Shown: positions 8,721 through 17,818, counted from the first letter of the stretch. The stretch: DNA of 64,000 nucleotides from Profundicola sp048268105 (GCA_048268105.1 JBLWWH010000004.1:62001-126000), one strand, 5' to 3'. Numbers and translations are program-made. Notes: a model not told the origin generated them from the sequence alone.

Positions 8721-8747
8721 AAGCACCATTTATTGGTGCTTTTTTTT
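8721..8747 (+). terminator. Terminator after the DUF6702-type gene
   Basis: Stem AAGCACCA / TGGTGCTT (8721-8728 with 8734-8741), loop TTTAT, followed by a T run. Confidence 0.88.
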
Positions 8748-8770
8748 ATATTTAGAAAAATTTATTTGAT

Positions 8771-10957
8771 ATGTATAGAATATGTTTTGTGATTCTCAGC
8801 TTCTTGATGCTCTCCGTTTATGGACAAGAAGATAAAAATAAGGGTCATTACGATGAATCTCCATTCAAGCAACTCAAAGAGGAACTACCTACGCCCAATA
8901 TGTTTAGAACGGCTTCTGGGGCTCCTGGTCCGGCTTATTATCAACAACAGGCAGATTATAAAATGAGCATTAGATTGGATGAAGATAAGGATGTAATCCA
9001 TGGAGATGAAACCATTACTTATACCAATAATTCGCCAGATACCCTAGCATACCTTTGGGTTCAATTAGATCAAAATATGCGTGCTGCTGATTCGCCAACA
9101 CAGATGCTATACGAAGGCAAAGTGGACACCAGACCAATGACCATAGAGACGTATTCAAAAAGATATCGTGAGGGTGCTTTTGATGGTGGATTTAAGTTAG
9201 AATTGCTACAAGATGCCAATGGAGAGGAAATGCAGTTCATCATCAATCAAACTATGATGCGTATCGATCTAGATAAACCTTTAGCTCCCAACGAGAAAAT
9301 TAGCTTCAGAATTAAATGGAACTATAATATCAATAATTATAGAAAAGAAGGTCAAGGCGGTAGGTCTGGCTTTGAATTAATGGAAGATGGTAACAAAATT
9401 TATGTAATCGCGCAATTCTTCCCTAGAATGGCAGTATATAACGACGTAGAAGGTTGGCAAAATATGCAATTCTGGGGTAGATCAGAGTTTGCTCTTCCTT
9501 TTGGAACCTATGATGTTAGCATAACAGTACCCGACGATCATGTTTTAAATGCTACTGGTAAACTAACGAACGAGAAAGAGGTTCTTAGTAGCAAACAATA
9601 TCAAAGAATGCAGCAAGCTTGGAAATCATATGATCAACCTGTTATGATTGTTAATGAAGCTGAAGCTACCAAAGCTGAGAAATCTCGATCAAGGAAAACA
9701 AAAACTTGGAAGTTCTTTGCAGATAACGTGCGTGATTTTGCATTCAGCTCTTCTCGTAAATTTATTTGGGATGCCATGGCAGTTAAATTAAATGATAAAG
9801 ATGTCATCGCTATGTCTCTATATCCTAGAGAGGCAAATCCACTTTGGGAGGAATATTCAACACGCACCGTAGCGCATACTTTAAAAGAATATTCAAATTT
9901 AACATTTGATTATCCTTATCATAAAGCTATTTCTGTTTCTGCAGAAGATCAAGGAATGGAGTATCCTATGATTTGCTGGAACTATGGGAGACCAACAAAA
10001 GATGGTTCTATTTCTGATAGAACTAAATACGGAATGATTGCAGTTATTATTCACGAAATTGGACATAACTTTTTTCCAATGATTGTTAACTCAGACGAAA
10101 GACAATGGACTTGGATGGACGAAGGTTTAAATACATTCTTACAATACACTACAGAGCAAAACTTTAAAAAGTCATTTCCAAATGAAGTATTTCCAGAGGG
10201 ATTCGACAGTTTTCCTTCTAGAAGAGGAGCTCCTAAAGATATTGTAGAGTATATGTCTATGCCTCAAAAAGTACTTGAACCTATCATGACACAAGGAGAT
10301 CACGTTCATAATTTCGGAGCAAATGCTTACGGTAAACCGGGAACAGCCTTGGTAATTTTGCGCAATTCAGTGATGGGCAAAGAATTATTTGATCATGCCT
10401 TTAGAACCTATGCCAACAGATGGAAATTTAAGCATCCTACTCCAGCGGATTTCTTTAGAACGATGGAAGATGCTTCTGCTATGGACTTAGATTGGTTCTG
10501 GAGAGGATGGTTTTACACCACCTGGTACGTGGATATGGGAATTGAGAAGGTAACTCCCTATTATTTGCAAAAGACACAGGTAAACGGCGAAAACAGAGTT
10601 CAATTTGTTGAGAAATCAAATGAGATCGATCCAGAGGAATTTAAAAAGATGAAAGAATTGAAGCTTTTGGATGCTAAAATGGATTCTAAGCTGAGAAAAG
10701 ATCTTAAGAACCCTACTTACTTCTATGAAGTGGTTTACAATAGACCAGGGAAATTAATCATGCCTTTGTTGGTGACCTTCGAGTTTGAAGATGGGACCAC
10801 AGAAGAAGTTCGCTATCCGTATATGATGTGGAGGTTAAACGATGAAACCTTTACTAAGTTTTATGGTTTTGATAAGTCATTGAAGAGTATCATTATCGAT
10901 GAAAAACAAGAAACAGCTGATATCGATACCTCCAACAACCTTTGGCGTGTTATGTAA
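8771..10957 (+). CDS. Exported M1 family metallopeptidase
   Basis: 728 residues with a signal peptide (cleavage near SVYGQ). It is a gluzincin of the aminopeptidase N superfamily: zinc site HEIGH (H428, H432) with the third ligand E451 in WMDEG, spacing HExxH-18-E, and a GMEYP block (E397) in the place of the family GAMEN/GGMEY loop. The N-terminal beta-domain (about 60-290) and C-terminal extension fit. It probably trims peptides in the periplasm or at the surface. It ends with a basic/acidic beta-rich region and has no T9SS sorting domain that I can see. A second, shorter M1 member is at 40596. Active-site residues are complete. Confidence 0.94.
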   Translation: MYRICFVILSFLMLSVYGQEDKNKGHYDESPFKQLKEELPTPNMFRTASGAPGPAYYQQQADYKMSIRLDEDKDVIHGDETITYTNNSPDTLAYLWVQLDQNMRAADSPTQMLYEGKVDTRPMTIETYSKRYREGAFDGGFKLELLQDANGEEMQFIINQTMMRIDLDKPLAPNEKISFRIKWNYNINNYRKEGQGGRSGFELMEDGNKIYVIAQFFPRMAVYNDVEGWQNMQFWGRSEFALPFGTYDVSITVPDDHVLNATGKLTNEKEVLSSKQYQRMQQAWKSYDQPVMIVNEAEATKAEKSRSRKTKTWKFFADNVRDFAFSSSRKFIWDAMAVKLNDKDVIAMSLYPREANPLWEEYSTRTVAHTLKEYSNLTFDYPYHKAISVSAEDQGMEYPMICWNYGRPTKDGSISDRTKYGMIAVIIHEIGHNFFPMIVNSDERQWTWMDEGLNTFLQYTTEQNFKKSFPNEVFPEGFDSFPSRRGAPKDIVEYMSMPQKVLEPIMTQGDHVHNFGANAYGKPGTALVILRNSVMGKELFDHAFRTYANRWKFKHPTPADFFRTMEDASAMDLDWFWRGWFYTTWYVDMGIEKVTPYYLQKTQVNGENRVQFVEKSNEIDPEEFKKMKELKLLDAKMDSKLRKDLKNPTYFYEVVYNRPGKLIMPLLVTFEFEDGTTEEVRYPYMMWRLNDETFTKFYGFDKSLKSIIIDEKQETADIDTSNNLWRVM

Positions 10958-11035
10958 TTGTTAAAGCATTGAATTTAATATGATTAAAACATAAGTTTTT
11001 GTATATTTAGGTTTAACCTTAAAAAAACAATTATT

Positions 11036-11236
11036 ATGTCAGTATTAAAAGTAGTAGAAATATTATCGAGTTCGTCTCAATCATGGGAGGATGCAACCAA
11101 AAGAGGCGTGGAGAAAGCTTCAGAAACCATAAAAGGAATTAAGTCTGCTTATGTTAAAGAGTTCTCAACTGTTGTAAAAGATGGAACTGTAACTGAATAT
11201 AGAGTCAACCTGAAAATCACATTTGAAGTGAAATAA
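11036..11236 (+). CDS. Dodecin
   Basis: 66 residues. The whole sequence aligns by pattern with dodecins: MSVLKVVEIL, SSQSWEDATKRGVEKAS, IKGIKSAYVKEFS, and YRVNLKITFEV. Dodecins assemble as hollow 12-mers that store or buffer flavins (FMN/riboflavin or coenzyme A in some bacteria). The aromatic residue in the flavin-stacking position is Tyr39 here, where archaeal dodecin has Trp. It is a single-gene unit, 78 nt after the M1 peptidase gene and followed by its own strong terminator. Confidence 0.94.
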   Translation: MSVLKVVEILSSSSQSWEDATKRGVEKASETIKGIKSAYVKEFSTVVKDGTVTEYRVNLKITFEVK

Positions 11237-11254
11237 GTTTTTAACCTCAATTTT

Positions 11255-11297
11255 AAAAAAGAACCGTTTTGTACTAAGTACATAACGGTTCTTTTTT
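11255..11297. terminator. Bidirectional-looking terminator after dodecin
   Basis: 14-bp stem AAAAAAGAACCGTT (11255-11268) with AACGGTTCTTTTTT (11284-11297). The loop itself contains GTAC-TAA-GTAC, which can pair. Confidence 0.92.
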
Positions 11298-11710
11298 GTT
11301 CAATGGATTATACATTGTGATTCTGTGTATGTGGTTTAAAGTTCTAGAGTTTCGATATATTTATCAATGAATATAACTTAGGATTTAAGATATTTCACTA
11401 AGTTATTTCATGGAGCGCTTCGCCAAAAAGGTATTTTAAGGTTGTTTAATGGTAGTTTAAAATGGTTTAAAGCTTGTTTAAAAGTAGTTAAACGACAAAA
11501 GCCAAACCCGGCGCGTAGCCCTAAAATTAATTTAGGTTATTGTCTTTTTAACTGAGTTTTAGCATCAATTAGGAGCATGATTCTGCTCCACTTTAAGGGG
11601 AGTTTTCCGAAACGCCTTGGGTCTTTAGCTAAATCACAAAATCCATAGTAGATACTACTAAGCAACAAGGTGAAATTAGTCTTTTCACACAGCCGATATC
11701 AATAAGATGA
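11298..11710. other. Gene-free stretch with repeats and hairpins
   Basis: No convincing ORF on either strand. Contents seen: five GTTTAA-like hexamers at 10-11-nt spacing (separate entry), a hairpin CCTAAA/TTTAGG around 11520-11536, a hairpin GGAGCA/TGCTCC (11572-11577 with 11584-11589), and a locally GC-rich patch (11504-11520). I cannot match it to a known RNA. It may hold a small RNA, a regulatory region or decayed sequence. Confidence 0.5.
11444..11492. repeat. Five helically phased GTTTAA repeats
   Basis: GTTTAA at 11444, 11455, 11465 and 11476, then GTTAAA at 11487. Spacing is 11, 10, 11 and 11 nt, that is, one helical turn each. This layout puts every unit on the same face of the DNA, as in protein-binding arrays or bent DNA. 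Confidence 0.75.
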
Positions 11711-11741
11711 AAAAAAAATAGGCTACCCATTGGGTAGCCTA
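11711..11741 (-). terminator. Terminator of the OmpA porin gene
   Basis: On the minus strand, a stem ATAGGCTACCCA with its complement followed by eight Ts (the A run at 11711-11718). It lies 27 nt past the stop codon of the porin gene. Confidence 0.9.
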
Positions 11742-11767
11742 TTAAATATTACTAATTCAGTTATGAA

Positions 11768-13249
11768 TTATTTCTTGTCTCCTAAAGACTTGATAGTAAC
11801 CTCAACTCTTCTGTTACATTGTCTTCCTTCGTCTGTATCATTAGTACACTTAGGAACTTCTTCACCTAAACCTCTTGGCGTCATAACATCTACTTCGATA
11901 CCATGACCTTCTAAAGCTTTATCAATAGCAGTTGCACGCTCTTTAGACAATTTCTTGTTGTAAGCAGCAGAACCTTTGCTATCTGTGTGACCGTCAATGT
12001 ATAATGTCATATCTGGGTAAACCTCTAATGCTCTCTTGATTTCTTTAGCTTTCTCAGCAACTTTTGGCTTAGAAGACTCACGAATAGTAGATTTAGCATA
12101 ATCGAATTCTACTACGAATCCTACGTTAATGTTTTCTACCATTTGAGCAGCCTCTGGACAACCATCAGGAGCAACACCAGCTTCGTAAGGACATCTGTCT
12201 ACGTTATCTGGGAATCCGTCACCATCAGTATCAGGCCAAGGACAACCATTATTTTCAGCAGGACCAGCCTCGTTAGGACACTCATCTAAGTTATCAGTAA
12301 TTCCGTCTCCATCAGTATCAGGCCAAGGACAACCGTTGTTTTCAGCAGGACCAACTTCGTTGGGACACTCATCTAAGTTATCTGGAACCCCGTCACCATC
12401 AGTATCAGGACATCCGTCGTATTCTGGTAAACCAGCCACCTCAGGACATGCATCTAAATGATCAGGAATACCATCACCATCAGTATCAGGACATCCGTTG
12501 AACTCCTCTAATCCCCAAGTATCTGGACATTCGTCTTCTTCGTCAGGAATACCGTCTTTGTCTCTATCTTGTTTTCCGAACTTGAAAGTTACACCAGCAG
12601 AATGTTGGAAAAAGTTTACGTAATCGTTCTCTACACTAGGAGCTCCGTTAAAGTCAGAAGCTACGTTAAATCCAAAGTGCTCAGTTAACCAGAAGTTAAT
12701 ACCTAAACCACCTTGTAACATGAAATATGCTTTTTGACCTTCAAAGTCACCATAAATCATATCACTATTTGGATTATCGTCGTTCAAACCTGTTCTCTGT
12801 GCAACAGTGTAAGGGTTATTAGCATCGATACTTACGTTGCTGTAATCAAAATGGCTATAAGAAGCACCTACTCTTACATAAGGATCAAACCATTTAGTTT
12901 CACTTTCAGTTCCTAAAAGCTTATATCTCAAACCTAAACCTGCATTGATGAAAAACTCATCGTCAATCATCATTCTTTTGTTGTCTACTTCACCTACAGA
13001 CGCTGTTAAATCAGCAGAGAATTTACCTCCTAAGTGGCGAATTAAAGATAATTTTGATAATGGTGGTACGATACTATAATCGTCATAATCAAAAAATCCA
13101 TCAAACATACCGCGAACCGAAGTGTGGTCTACAGCATGTGCTCCAATCGAAATACCCCAAGGGTTTCTCGAGTCCTGCGCATTAACAGATGCACTGAACA
13201 ACAATGCAAATGCTAATGTTAGCACTAAATTAAACTTTTTCATACTCAT
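11768..13249 (-). CDS. OmpA family outer-membrane protein with thrombospondin type 3 repeats
   Basis: 493 residues; an alternative start two codons in (13243) gives the more usual MKKF signal peptide. Order of domains: signal peptide (to SASVNAQ), beta-barrel (about 25-225, with alternating aromatic strands), five Asp-rich TSP3-type calcium-binding repeats (about 227-365, units such as DTDGDGIPD and CPNE), then the OmpA-like peptidoglycan-binding domain (about 370-490, with IDGHTDSKGS and NRRVEV). It links the outer membrane to the cell wall. Two TSP3 units are near-identical 87-bp tandem copies. The gene has its own terminator and lies 56 nt downstream of smpB on the same strand. Confidence 0.96.
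   Translation of the reverse strand: MSMKKFNLVLTLAFALLFSASVNAQDSRNPWGISIGAHAVDHTSVRGMFDGFFDYDDYSIVPPLSKLSLIRHLGGKFSADLTASVGEVDNKRMMIDDEFFINAGLGLRYKLLGTESETKWFDPYVRVGASYSHFDYSNVSIDANNPYTVAQRTGLNDDNPNSDMIYGDFEGQKAYFMLQGGLGINFWLTEHFGFNVASDFNGAPSVENDYVNFFQHSAGVTFKFGKQDRDKDGIPDEEDECPDTWGLEEFNGCPDTDGDGIPDHLDACPEVAGLPEYDGCPDTDGDGVPDNLDECPNEVGPAENNGCPWPDTDGDGITDNLDECPNEAGPAENNGCPWPDTDGDGFPDNVDRCPYEAGVAPDGCPEAAQMVENINVGFVVEFDYAKSTIRESSKPKVAEKAKEIKRALEVYPDMTLYIDGHTDSKGSAAYNKKLSKERATAIDKALEGHGIEVDVMTPRGLGEEVPKCTNDTDEGRQCNRRVEVTIKSLGDKK
12240..12413. repeat. 87-bp tandem duplication inside the porin gene
   Basis: Copies at 12240-12326 and 12327-12413, each encoding a 29-residue TSP3 unit (DNLDECPNE...GCPWPDTDGDG). 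They differ at only a few bases, which suggests recent duplication or gene conversion of the linker. Confidence 0.85.
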
Positions 13250-13305
13250 ATTCTAAAATTTTAATATTGATTTATTTATTAAATTTAACAAAATTTATTA
13301 CAAAT

Positions 13306-13761
13306 TTAGAAATTCTTTTGAATTCTGTCGATATCACGCTTCAAATCTTTTTCTTTTAAAGAATTTCTTTTGTCGTATAATTTCTTACCTTTTGCTAAAG
13401 AAATGCGCAATTTAGCCAAACCTTTTTTATTTATATATAATAGGGTAGGCACAATGGTAGTCCCTAAATCTTGTGTTTGTTTTTCTAATTTTTTAATCTC
13501 GTTCTTGGTCAACAAGAGTTTTCTATCACGTTTAATTTTGTGATTGTAATGAGTTCCCCAAGCGTATTCGTCTATGTGCATATTGACAATATAAACCTCA
13601 CCATCCTTTACTTCGCAGAAACTTTCAGCAATACTCGCCTTTCCCATACGAATTGACTTAATCTCCGTTCCTTGTAATTTAATACCAGCATCAAATGATT
13701 CAAGTAATTCATAATTGAATTTAGCTTTCTTGTTTCTAATTCTAATTTCTTTTTGTATCAC
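13306..13761 (-). CDS. smpB: SsrA-binding protein SmpB
   Basis: 151 residues, full length. SmpB binds the tRNA-like part of tmRNA and delivers it to stalled ribosomes (trans-translation). Visible family blocks are IRNKKAKFNYELLESFDAGI, LQGTEIKSIR, IDEYAWGTHYNH, RDRKLLL and the basic C-terminal tail GKKLYDKRNSLKEKD, which enters the ribosomal mRNA channel. The tmRNA gene itself is not seen in this window. It is divergent from the ABC-F gene, with about 58 nt between the start codons. Confidence 0.97.
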   Translation of the reverse strand: MIQKEIRIRNKKAKFNYELLESFDAGIKLQGTEIKSIRMGKASIAESFCEVKDGEVYIVNMHIDEYAWGTHYNHKIKRDRKLLLTKNEIKKLEKQTQDLGTTIVPTLLYINKKGLAKLRISLAKGKKLYDKRNSLKEKDLKRDIDRIQKNF

Positions 13762-13779
13762 AGGACAGTTAATTCTTAT

Positions 13780-13787
13780 TATCTTTG
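13780..13787 (+). promoter_or_regulatory. -7 box of the ABC-F gene
   Basis: TATCTTTG followed by C, 32 nt before the ATG at 13820. The nearest upstream TTTG (13752-13755) is 24 nt away, longer than the usual spacer. Confidence 0.45.
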
Positions 13788-13819
13788 CAGCGAATTATTA
13801 TACAAAAGTTATTCCAAGT

Positions 13820-15442
13820 ATGTTAACAGTTTCAAATATTTCCCTACAATTTGGAAAAAGAGTTCTTTTCGATGAAGTAAATGTTAAATTTACCAAAGGT
13901 AATTGTTATGGAATCATTGGCGCTAATGGTGCCGGAAAATCAACCTTCCTTAAGATCCTAGCCGGTGAACAAGAACCTACTTCAGGTCATGTTTCCCTAG
14001 AATCAGATAAAAGGATGTCTACCCTAGAACAAGATCACTTTAAATATGATGATGTTCCAGTTTTAGAAACCGTTTTGAGAGGAAATGAAAAATTATTCAG
14101 CGTAAAAACAGAAATGGATGAACTTTATGCTAAACCTGATTTTGATGAGGCCGATGGTATCAAGGCTGGAGAGCTAGGTGTTATCTACGAAGAAATGGGT
14201 GGATGGAATGCAGAAACAGATGCGGCTACCTTATTATCTAACGTTGGAATTACAGAAGCTGATCATTATAAATTAATGGGTGAATTAGATTCTAAGGCTA
14301 AAGTACGTGTTCTGTTGGCGCAAGCTTTATTCGGAAATCCAGATGTGCTTATTCTGGATGAGCCTACCAACGACTTAGATGTTGAAACTATTTCTTGGTT
14401 AGAAAACTTTTTAGCGGATTATGAAAATACCGTCATTGTGGTTTCCCACGATAGACACTTTCTAGATACCGTTTGTACGCACATTGTGGATATCGATTAT
14501 TCTAAGTTGAATATGTATTCTGGTAACTACTCTTTCTGGTACGAAGCATCTCAGTTGGCGACGCGCCAGAGAGCTCAAGCCAATAAAAAAGCGGAGGAGA
14601 AGAAAAAAGAATTACAAGAATTTATTGCTCGATTTAGCTCTAACGTGGCGAAGGCTAAACAAGCAACTGCACGTAAGAAAATGATTGATAAATTAGATAT
14701 GCAAGAGATTCAGCCTTCATCTCGTCGTTATCCTGCGATTATTTTTGAACAGGAAAGAGAAGCAGGAGATCAAATTTTGGATGTTAAGGATCTAGGCGCA
14801 AGCGTAGATGGTGAAGTTTTATTTAAAAATATCACATTCAACTTGGCCAAAGGCGATAAAGTGGCTATTTTCTCTAAAAACTCTTTAGCTAAAACAGCTT
14901 TCTTCGAAATCATTACAGGAAACCAGGAAAAAGAAGAAGGAGATTTTAACTGGGGAATTACAACTACCCAAACTTACTTACCTTTAGATAATACTGAATT
15001 TTTTAAAACAGATGTTGATTTAGTAGATTGGTTACGTCAATATGTTGAGACAGATGAGGAGAGACACGCCGAGTACTTAAGAGGTTTCTTAGGTAGAATG
15101 TTGTTTTCGGGAGACGAAGCGCTTAAAAAGTCCTCTGTGCTGTCAGGTGGTGAAAAAATGCGTTGTATGTTCTCTAGAATGATGTTGTTAAAAGGTAATG
15201 TTCTTTTATTTGATGAGCCTACCAACCACTTAGATTTGGAATCTATTTCGGCTTTGAACAATTCATTAGAGAATTTTAAAGGAACTATTTTGATGTCTTC
15301 TCATGACCACGAACTAATTCAAACAGTATGTAACAGAATTATTGAGATTACACCAAAAGGTGCAATAGATCGTTATATGACTTATGATGAGTACTTAAAA
15401 GATCCTAAGGTAAAAGAACTTAGAGCAAAATATTATGCTTAA
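13820..15442 (+). CDS. ABC-F family ATPase, YbiT-like, with degenerate second P-loop
   Basis: 540 residues from ATG 13820; upstream in-frame codons overlap smpB and are not used. ABC-F proteins are soluble twin-ATPase proteins that act on the ribosome (E-site) to relieve stalled or inhibited translation. Domain 1 has an intact Walker A (GANGAGKST) and Walker B (LILDEPTNDLD). The linker is basic and coiled (about 245-300). Domain 2 has signature LSGGEKMR and Walker B LLFDEPTNHLD, but its Walker A reads SKNSLAKT around K358, with both key glycines replaced. The opening MLTVSNISLQFGKRVLF resembles E. coli YbiT. It ends in a convergent terminator with hemC. Confidence 0.93.
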   Translation: MLTVSNISLQFGKRVLFDEVNVKFTKGNCYGIIGANGAGKSTFLKILAGEQEPTSGHVSLESDKRMSTLEQDHFKYDDVPVLETVLRGNEKLFSVKTEMDELYAKPDFDEADGIKAGELGVIYEEMGGWNAETDAATLLSNVGITEADHYKLMGELDSKAKVRVLLAQALFGNPDVLILDEPTNDLDVETISWLENFLADYENTVIVVSHDRHFLDTVCTHIVDIDYSKLNMYSGNYSFWYEASQLATRQRAQANKKAEEKKKELQEFIARFSSNVAKAKQATARKKMIDKLDMQEIQPSSRRYPAIIFEQEREAGDQILDVKDLGASVDGEVLFKNITFNLAKGDKVAIFSKNSLAKTAFFEIITGNQEKEEGDFNWGITTTQTYLPLDNTEFFKTDVDLVDWLRQYVETDEERHAEYLRGFLGRMLFSGDEALKKSSVLSGGEKMRCMFSRMMLLKGNVLLFDEPTNHLDLESISALNNSLENFKGTILMSSHDHELIQTVCNRIIEITPKGAIDRYMTYDEYLKDPKVKELRAKYYA

Positions 15443-15466
15443 TCTAGAAAGGGAAATTTTATAAAT

Positions 15467-15503
15467 AAAAAACGGAGTTAAATTAAATTTAACTCCGTTT
15501 TTT
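15467..15503. terminator. Bidirectional terminator between the ABC-F gene and hemC
   Basis: Long stem AACGGAGTTAAATT (15471-15484) with AATTTAACTCCGTT (15486-15499), flanked by A and T runs on both sides, so it can serve both convergent genes. Confidence 0.93.
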
Positions 15504-15524
15504 TGGCACTTACTTGAAACTGAA

Positions 15525-16445
15525 TTATGCTTCGTTCAGTTCCTTTTTTATTTTTTTAATCATTTCTGCCGCTCCTTGGTCAATGCAAATATCGGCCATT
15601 CGCGTTCCAAATTCTTGTGGATTTGATACAATTGCAGTCTCGTGAACTTCAATTCTTTGCTTACCGTCTAAACTTAAAACTACACCTTTAAACCTTACTT
15701 GGTCATTATCTAGAATTTTGGCAAAACCTCCAATTGGTGCAGTACAACCACCTTGTAGCTTTCTTAAAAAAGATCGTTCTATTAACGCTGCTTTCTCGGC
15801 ATTTTTATTTGAAACATGAGATAGATCTAAATCCTTTCTTGTGACCATTCCCACGATACCTTGTGAAGGTGCTGAAACCATTTCTGGCAAGAAATGATAG
15901 GTTAAACCTTTACTTTTCAACTCTTGTAGAATCTCACTTCTATCTAATCCAGCATAAGCAAATATGGCAGCATCCCAATCGTTATCTATTAATTTTTGAA
16001 TCCTTAATTGTACATTTCCTCTTAAGTCAACTAATTCATCCATTGGAAACTCATGTAGCCAGAATGCTCTTCTTCTTAGGCTTCCGGTGGCGATGGTTCT
16101 TTTCTCATTGGTGAAAAAATCATCTGATTTAGTAATGAAAATATCTCGATTGTCGCCTCTTTCCAGACAAGCAGAAAGCTTGAGCCCATCGGCTAAAAGT
16201 GTTGGAACATCTTTTAAACTATGAACCGCTACATCGATTTGCTTATTCACCAAGGCAATGTCTAAGGTTTTGGTAAAAACACCTGTAATCCCTAATTGAT
16301 ATATCGGTTGCGACAACTTGAGATCACCTTCAGATGAAATTGGAATAATTTCGGTATCATAACCATTTTCTTCTAATAAAGCCTGTGCTTTGTGGGCTTG
16401 CCACATGGCTAGTGGGCTTTTTCGAGTACCAATTCTTAGCTTCAT
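15525..16445 (-). CDS. hemC: Hydroxymethylbilane synthase (porphobilinogen deaminase)
   Basis: 306 residues. It polymerises four porphobilinogens to hydroxymethylbilane in haem synthesis. Seen: the start KLRIGTRKSPLAMWQAH, the catalytic block VAVHSLKDVPT, RRAFWLHEFP with LRGNVQLRIQKL, and the cysteine that carries the dipyrromethane cofactor in LQGGCTAPIGG (C234). It overlaps hemA upstream by 4 nt (ATGA), which implies translational coupling. Together hemA and hemC supply the first committed step and the third step (from ALA) of the C5 pathway. Confidence 0.97.
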   Translation of the reverse strand: MKLRIGTRKSPLAMWQAHKAQALLEENGYDTEIIPISSEGDLKLSQPIYQLGITGVFTKTLDIALVNKQIDVAVHSLKDVPTLLADGLKLSACLERGDNRDIFITKSDDFFTNEKRTIATGSLRRRAFWLHEFPMDELVDLRGNVQLRIQKLIDNDWDAAIFAYAGLDRSEILQELKSKGLTYHFLPEMVSAPSQGIVGMVTRKDLDLSHVSNKNAEKAALIERSFLRKLQGGCTAPIGGFAKILDNDQVRFKGVVLSLDGKQRIEVHETAIVSNPQEFGTRMADICIDQGAAEMIKKIKKELNEA

Positions 16446-17683
16446 TTCTCCAATTCTAAATTAAAGACCTTATTCATTAATTCTATAACCTCATCTGCCG
16501 AATCAGGATTTTCCATAATATGAGATGCAAATTGATTGGTCATTTTTTGAATTAATCTTTCCGATAAAGGATCTTTACCATTTAATTTTACTTCTTTCTT
16601 TAGAAGTTGTTTTTTCTCGTGATGTTTCAGGAATTCCATTCTATCTTTGAATGCTTCGATAGCTGGAACATATTTTCTAGCTTCAATCCAGTCCTCAAAT
16701 TCCCATAATTTAAGTCGTATAATTGTCTCCACCTTAGGAATCTCAGACTCTCTAGATTTTAATGTTTTATTAATGATATTAGATAGTTCATCTACGTTCA
16801 TAACTTGAACTTTATCTAATTCATCTACGTCTTTTGCAACGTTTTCTGGAATAGATAAATCTATCACCAACATTTCTCTGTCTTGTGGAAGCAGAGATTT
16901 ATAAATGGTTGGCTGAGGCGCTCCCGTTGCAACTATCACAATATCGGTGTTAGATAATTCATTCTCTAACTCCTCTATCGGCTTATAAGTTAATTGAAGT
17001 TTTTTACCTAAAGCTTCTGCTTTTTCTGGTGTTCTATTCACCAGAGTTATATGTTTATTGTCAGAATGCTTAACTAAATTCTCACAAGTATTTCTTCCAA
17101 TTTTACCGGTTCCAAACAAGAGAATTTTCTTTTCATTGAAATCAGGAATATTCTGTATGATATACTGAACCGCTGCATACGAAACAGAAGTAGCTCCGTC
17201 GCTCAAAGAAGTTTCATTTTTAATTTGCTTACTGATCTGTATGGCGGTGTTCATGATGCGCTCCATTCGAGCATTTGAAGTTCCTTTCTTTTTAAAAGCT
17301 TTAAATGCTTTTTTCATTTGAGCTAAAACTTCAAAATCACCTAAAATCTGACTTTCAATACCTGTAGAAACCCTAAATAAATGATGAATAGCATCTCGTC
17401 CGGTTTTAACAAAGGTAATCTCATCGAATAAGTCTTTATCTCCCTGAACTTGATCACAATAAATATCCTTCATATTATCATCTTCTGAACCGAAATAATA
17501 AATCTCGGTACGATTACAAGTAGATAAAACAAAGAAATCCTCTATGTTATTCTCTTTGGATTTTTGGATAAAGTCATCGGCGTATTGGTCTAGAAATGCG
17601 AACTGCCCGCGTGTCTCTACATCGGCCTTTTCATAACTAATCCCAATAACCTTAAAATTATGTAAACTCTCGTGGTAATGCAT
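16442..17683 (-). CDS. hemA: Glutamyl-tRNA reductase
   Basis: 413 residues. It reduces glutamyl-tRNA(Glu) to glutamate-1-semialdehyde, the entry step of C5 tetrapyrrole synthesis. The active-site cysteine is C56 in LSTCNRTEIYYF. The block GIESQILGDFEVLAQMK, the NADPH-binding site LLFGTGKIGRNTCENL, and a C-terminal helical dimerisation domain are all present. It is the first gene of a hemA-hemC unit. A -7 box sits 17 nt before the start codon. Confidence 0.97.
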   Translation of the reverse strand: MHYHESLHNFKVIGISYEKADVETRGQFAFLDQYADDFIQKSKENNIEDFFVLSTCNRTEIYYFGSEDDNMKDIYCDQVQGDKDLFDEITFVKTGRDAIHHLFRVSTGIESQILGDFEVLAQMKKAFKAFKKKGTSNARMERIMNTAIQISKQIKNETSLSDGATSVSYAAVQYIIQNIPDFNEKKILLFGTGKIGRNTCENLVKHSDNKHITLVNRTPEKAEALGKKLQLTYKPIEELENELSNTDIVIVATGAPQPTIYKSLLPQDREMLVIDLSIPENVAKDVDELDKVQVMNVDELSNIINKTLKSRESEIPKVETIIRLKLWEFEDWIEARKYVPAIEAFKDRMEFLKHHEKKQLLKKEVKLNGKDPLSERLIQKMTNQFASHIMENPDSADEVIELMNKVFNLELEK

Positions 17684-17700
17684 AGTTTAAACTGCGAGTG

Positions 17701-17708
17701 CAAATTTA
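17701..17708 (-). promoter_or_regulatory. -7 box of hemA
   Basis: TAAATTTG read on the minus strand, followed by CAC, 17 nt before the hemA ATG. No clear -33 partner. Confidence 0.45.
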
Positions 17709-17818
17709 CCAATAAATTAAGACAAAAACATATGATTTGAGTTATATCCAAAAAGCCTCAGGGTATACGGCTGTATATGAGTAGTTTTTGCAATAAATCA
17801 ATTCAGTTGAATAATAAT

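Noticed and set aside
11298..11710. Candidate tmRNA, 6S or RNase P RNA in the gene-free stretch
   Set aside because: I cannot find the conserved cores of any of these RNAs; only short local hairpins are seen.
13715..13819. N-terminal extension of the ABC-F protein from 13715
   Set aside because: It would overlap smpB and its start region, and the conserved ABC-F N-terminus begins at 13820.
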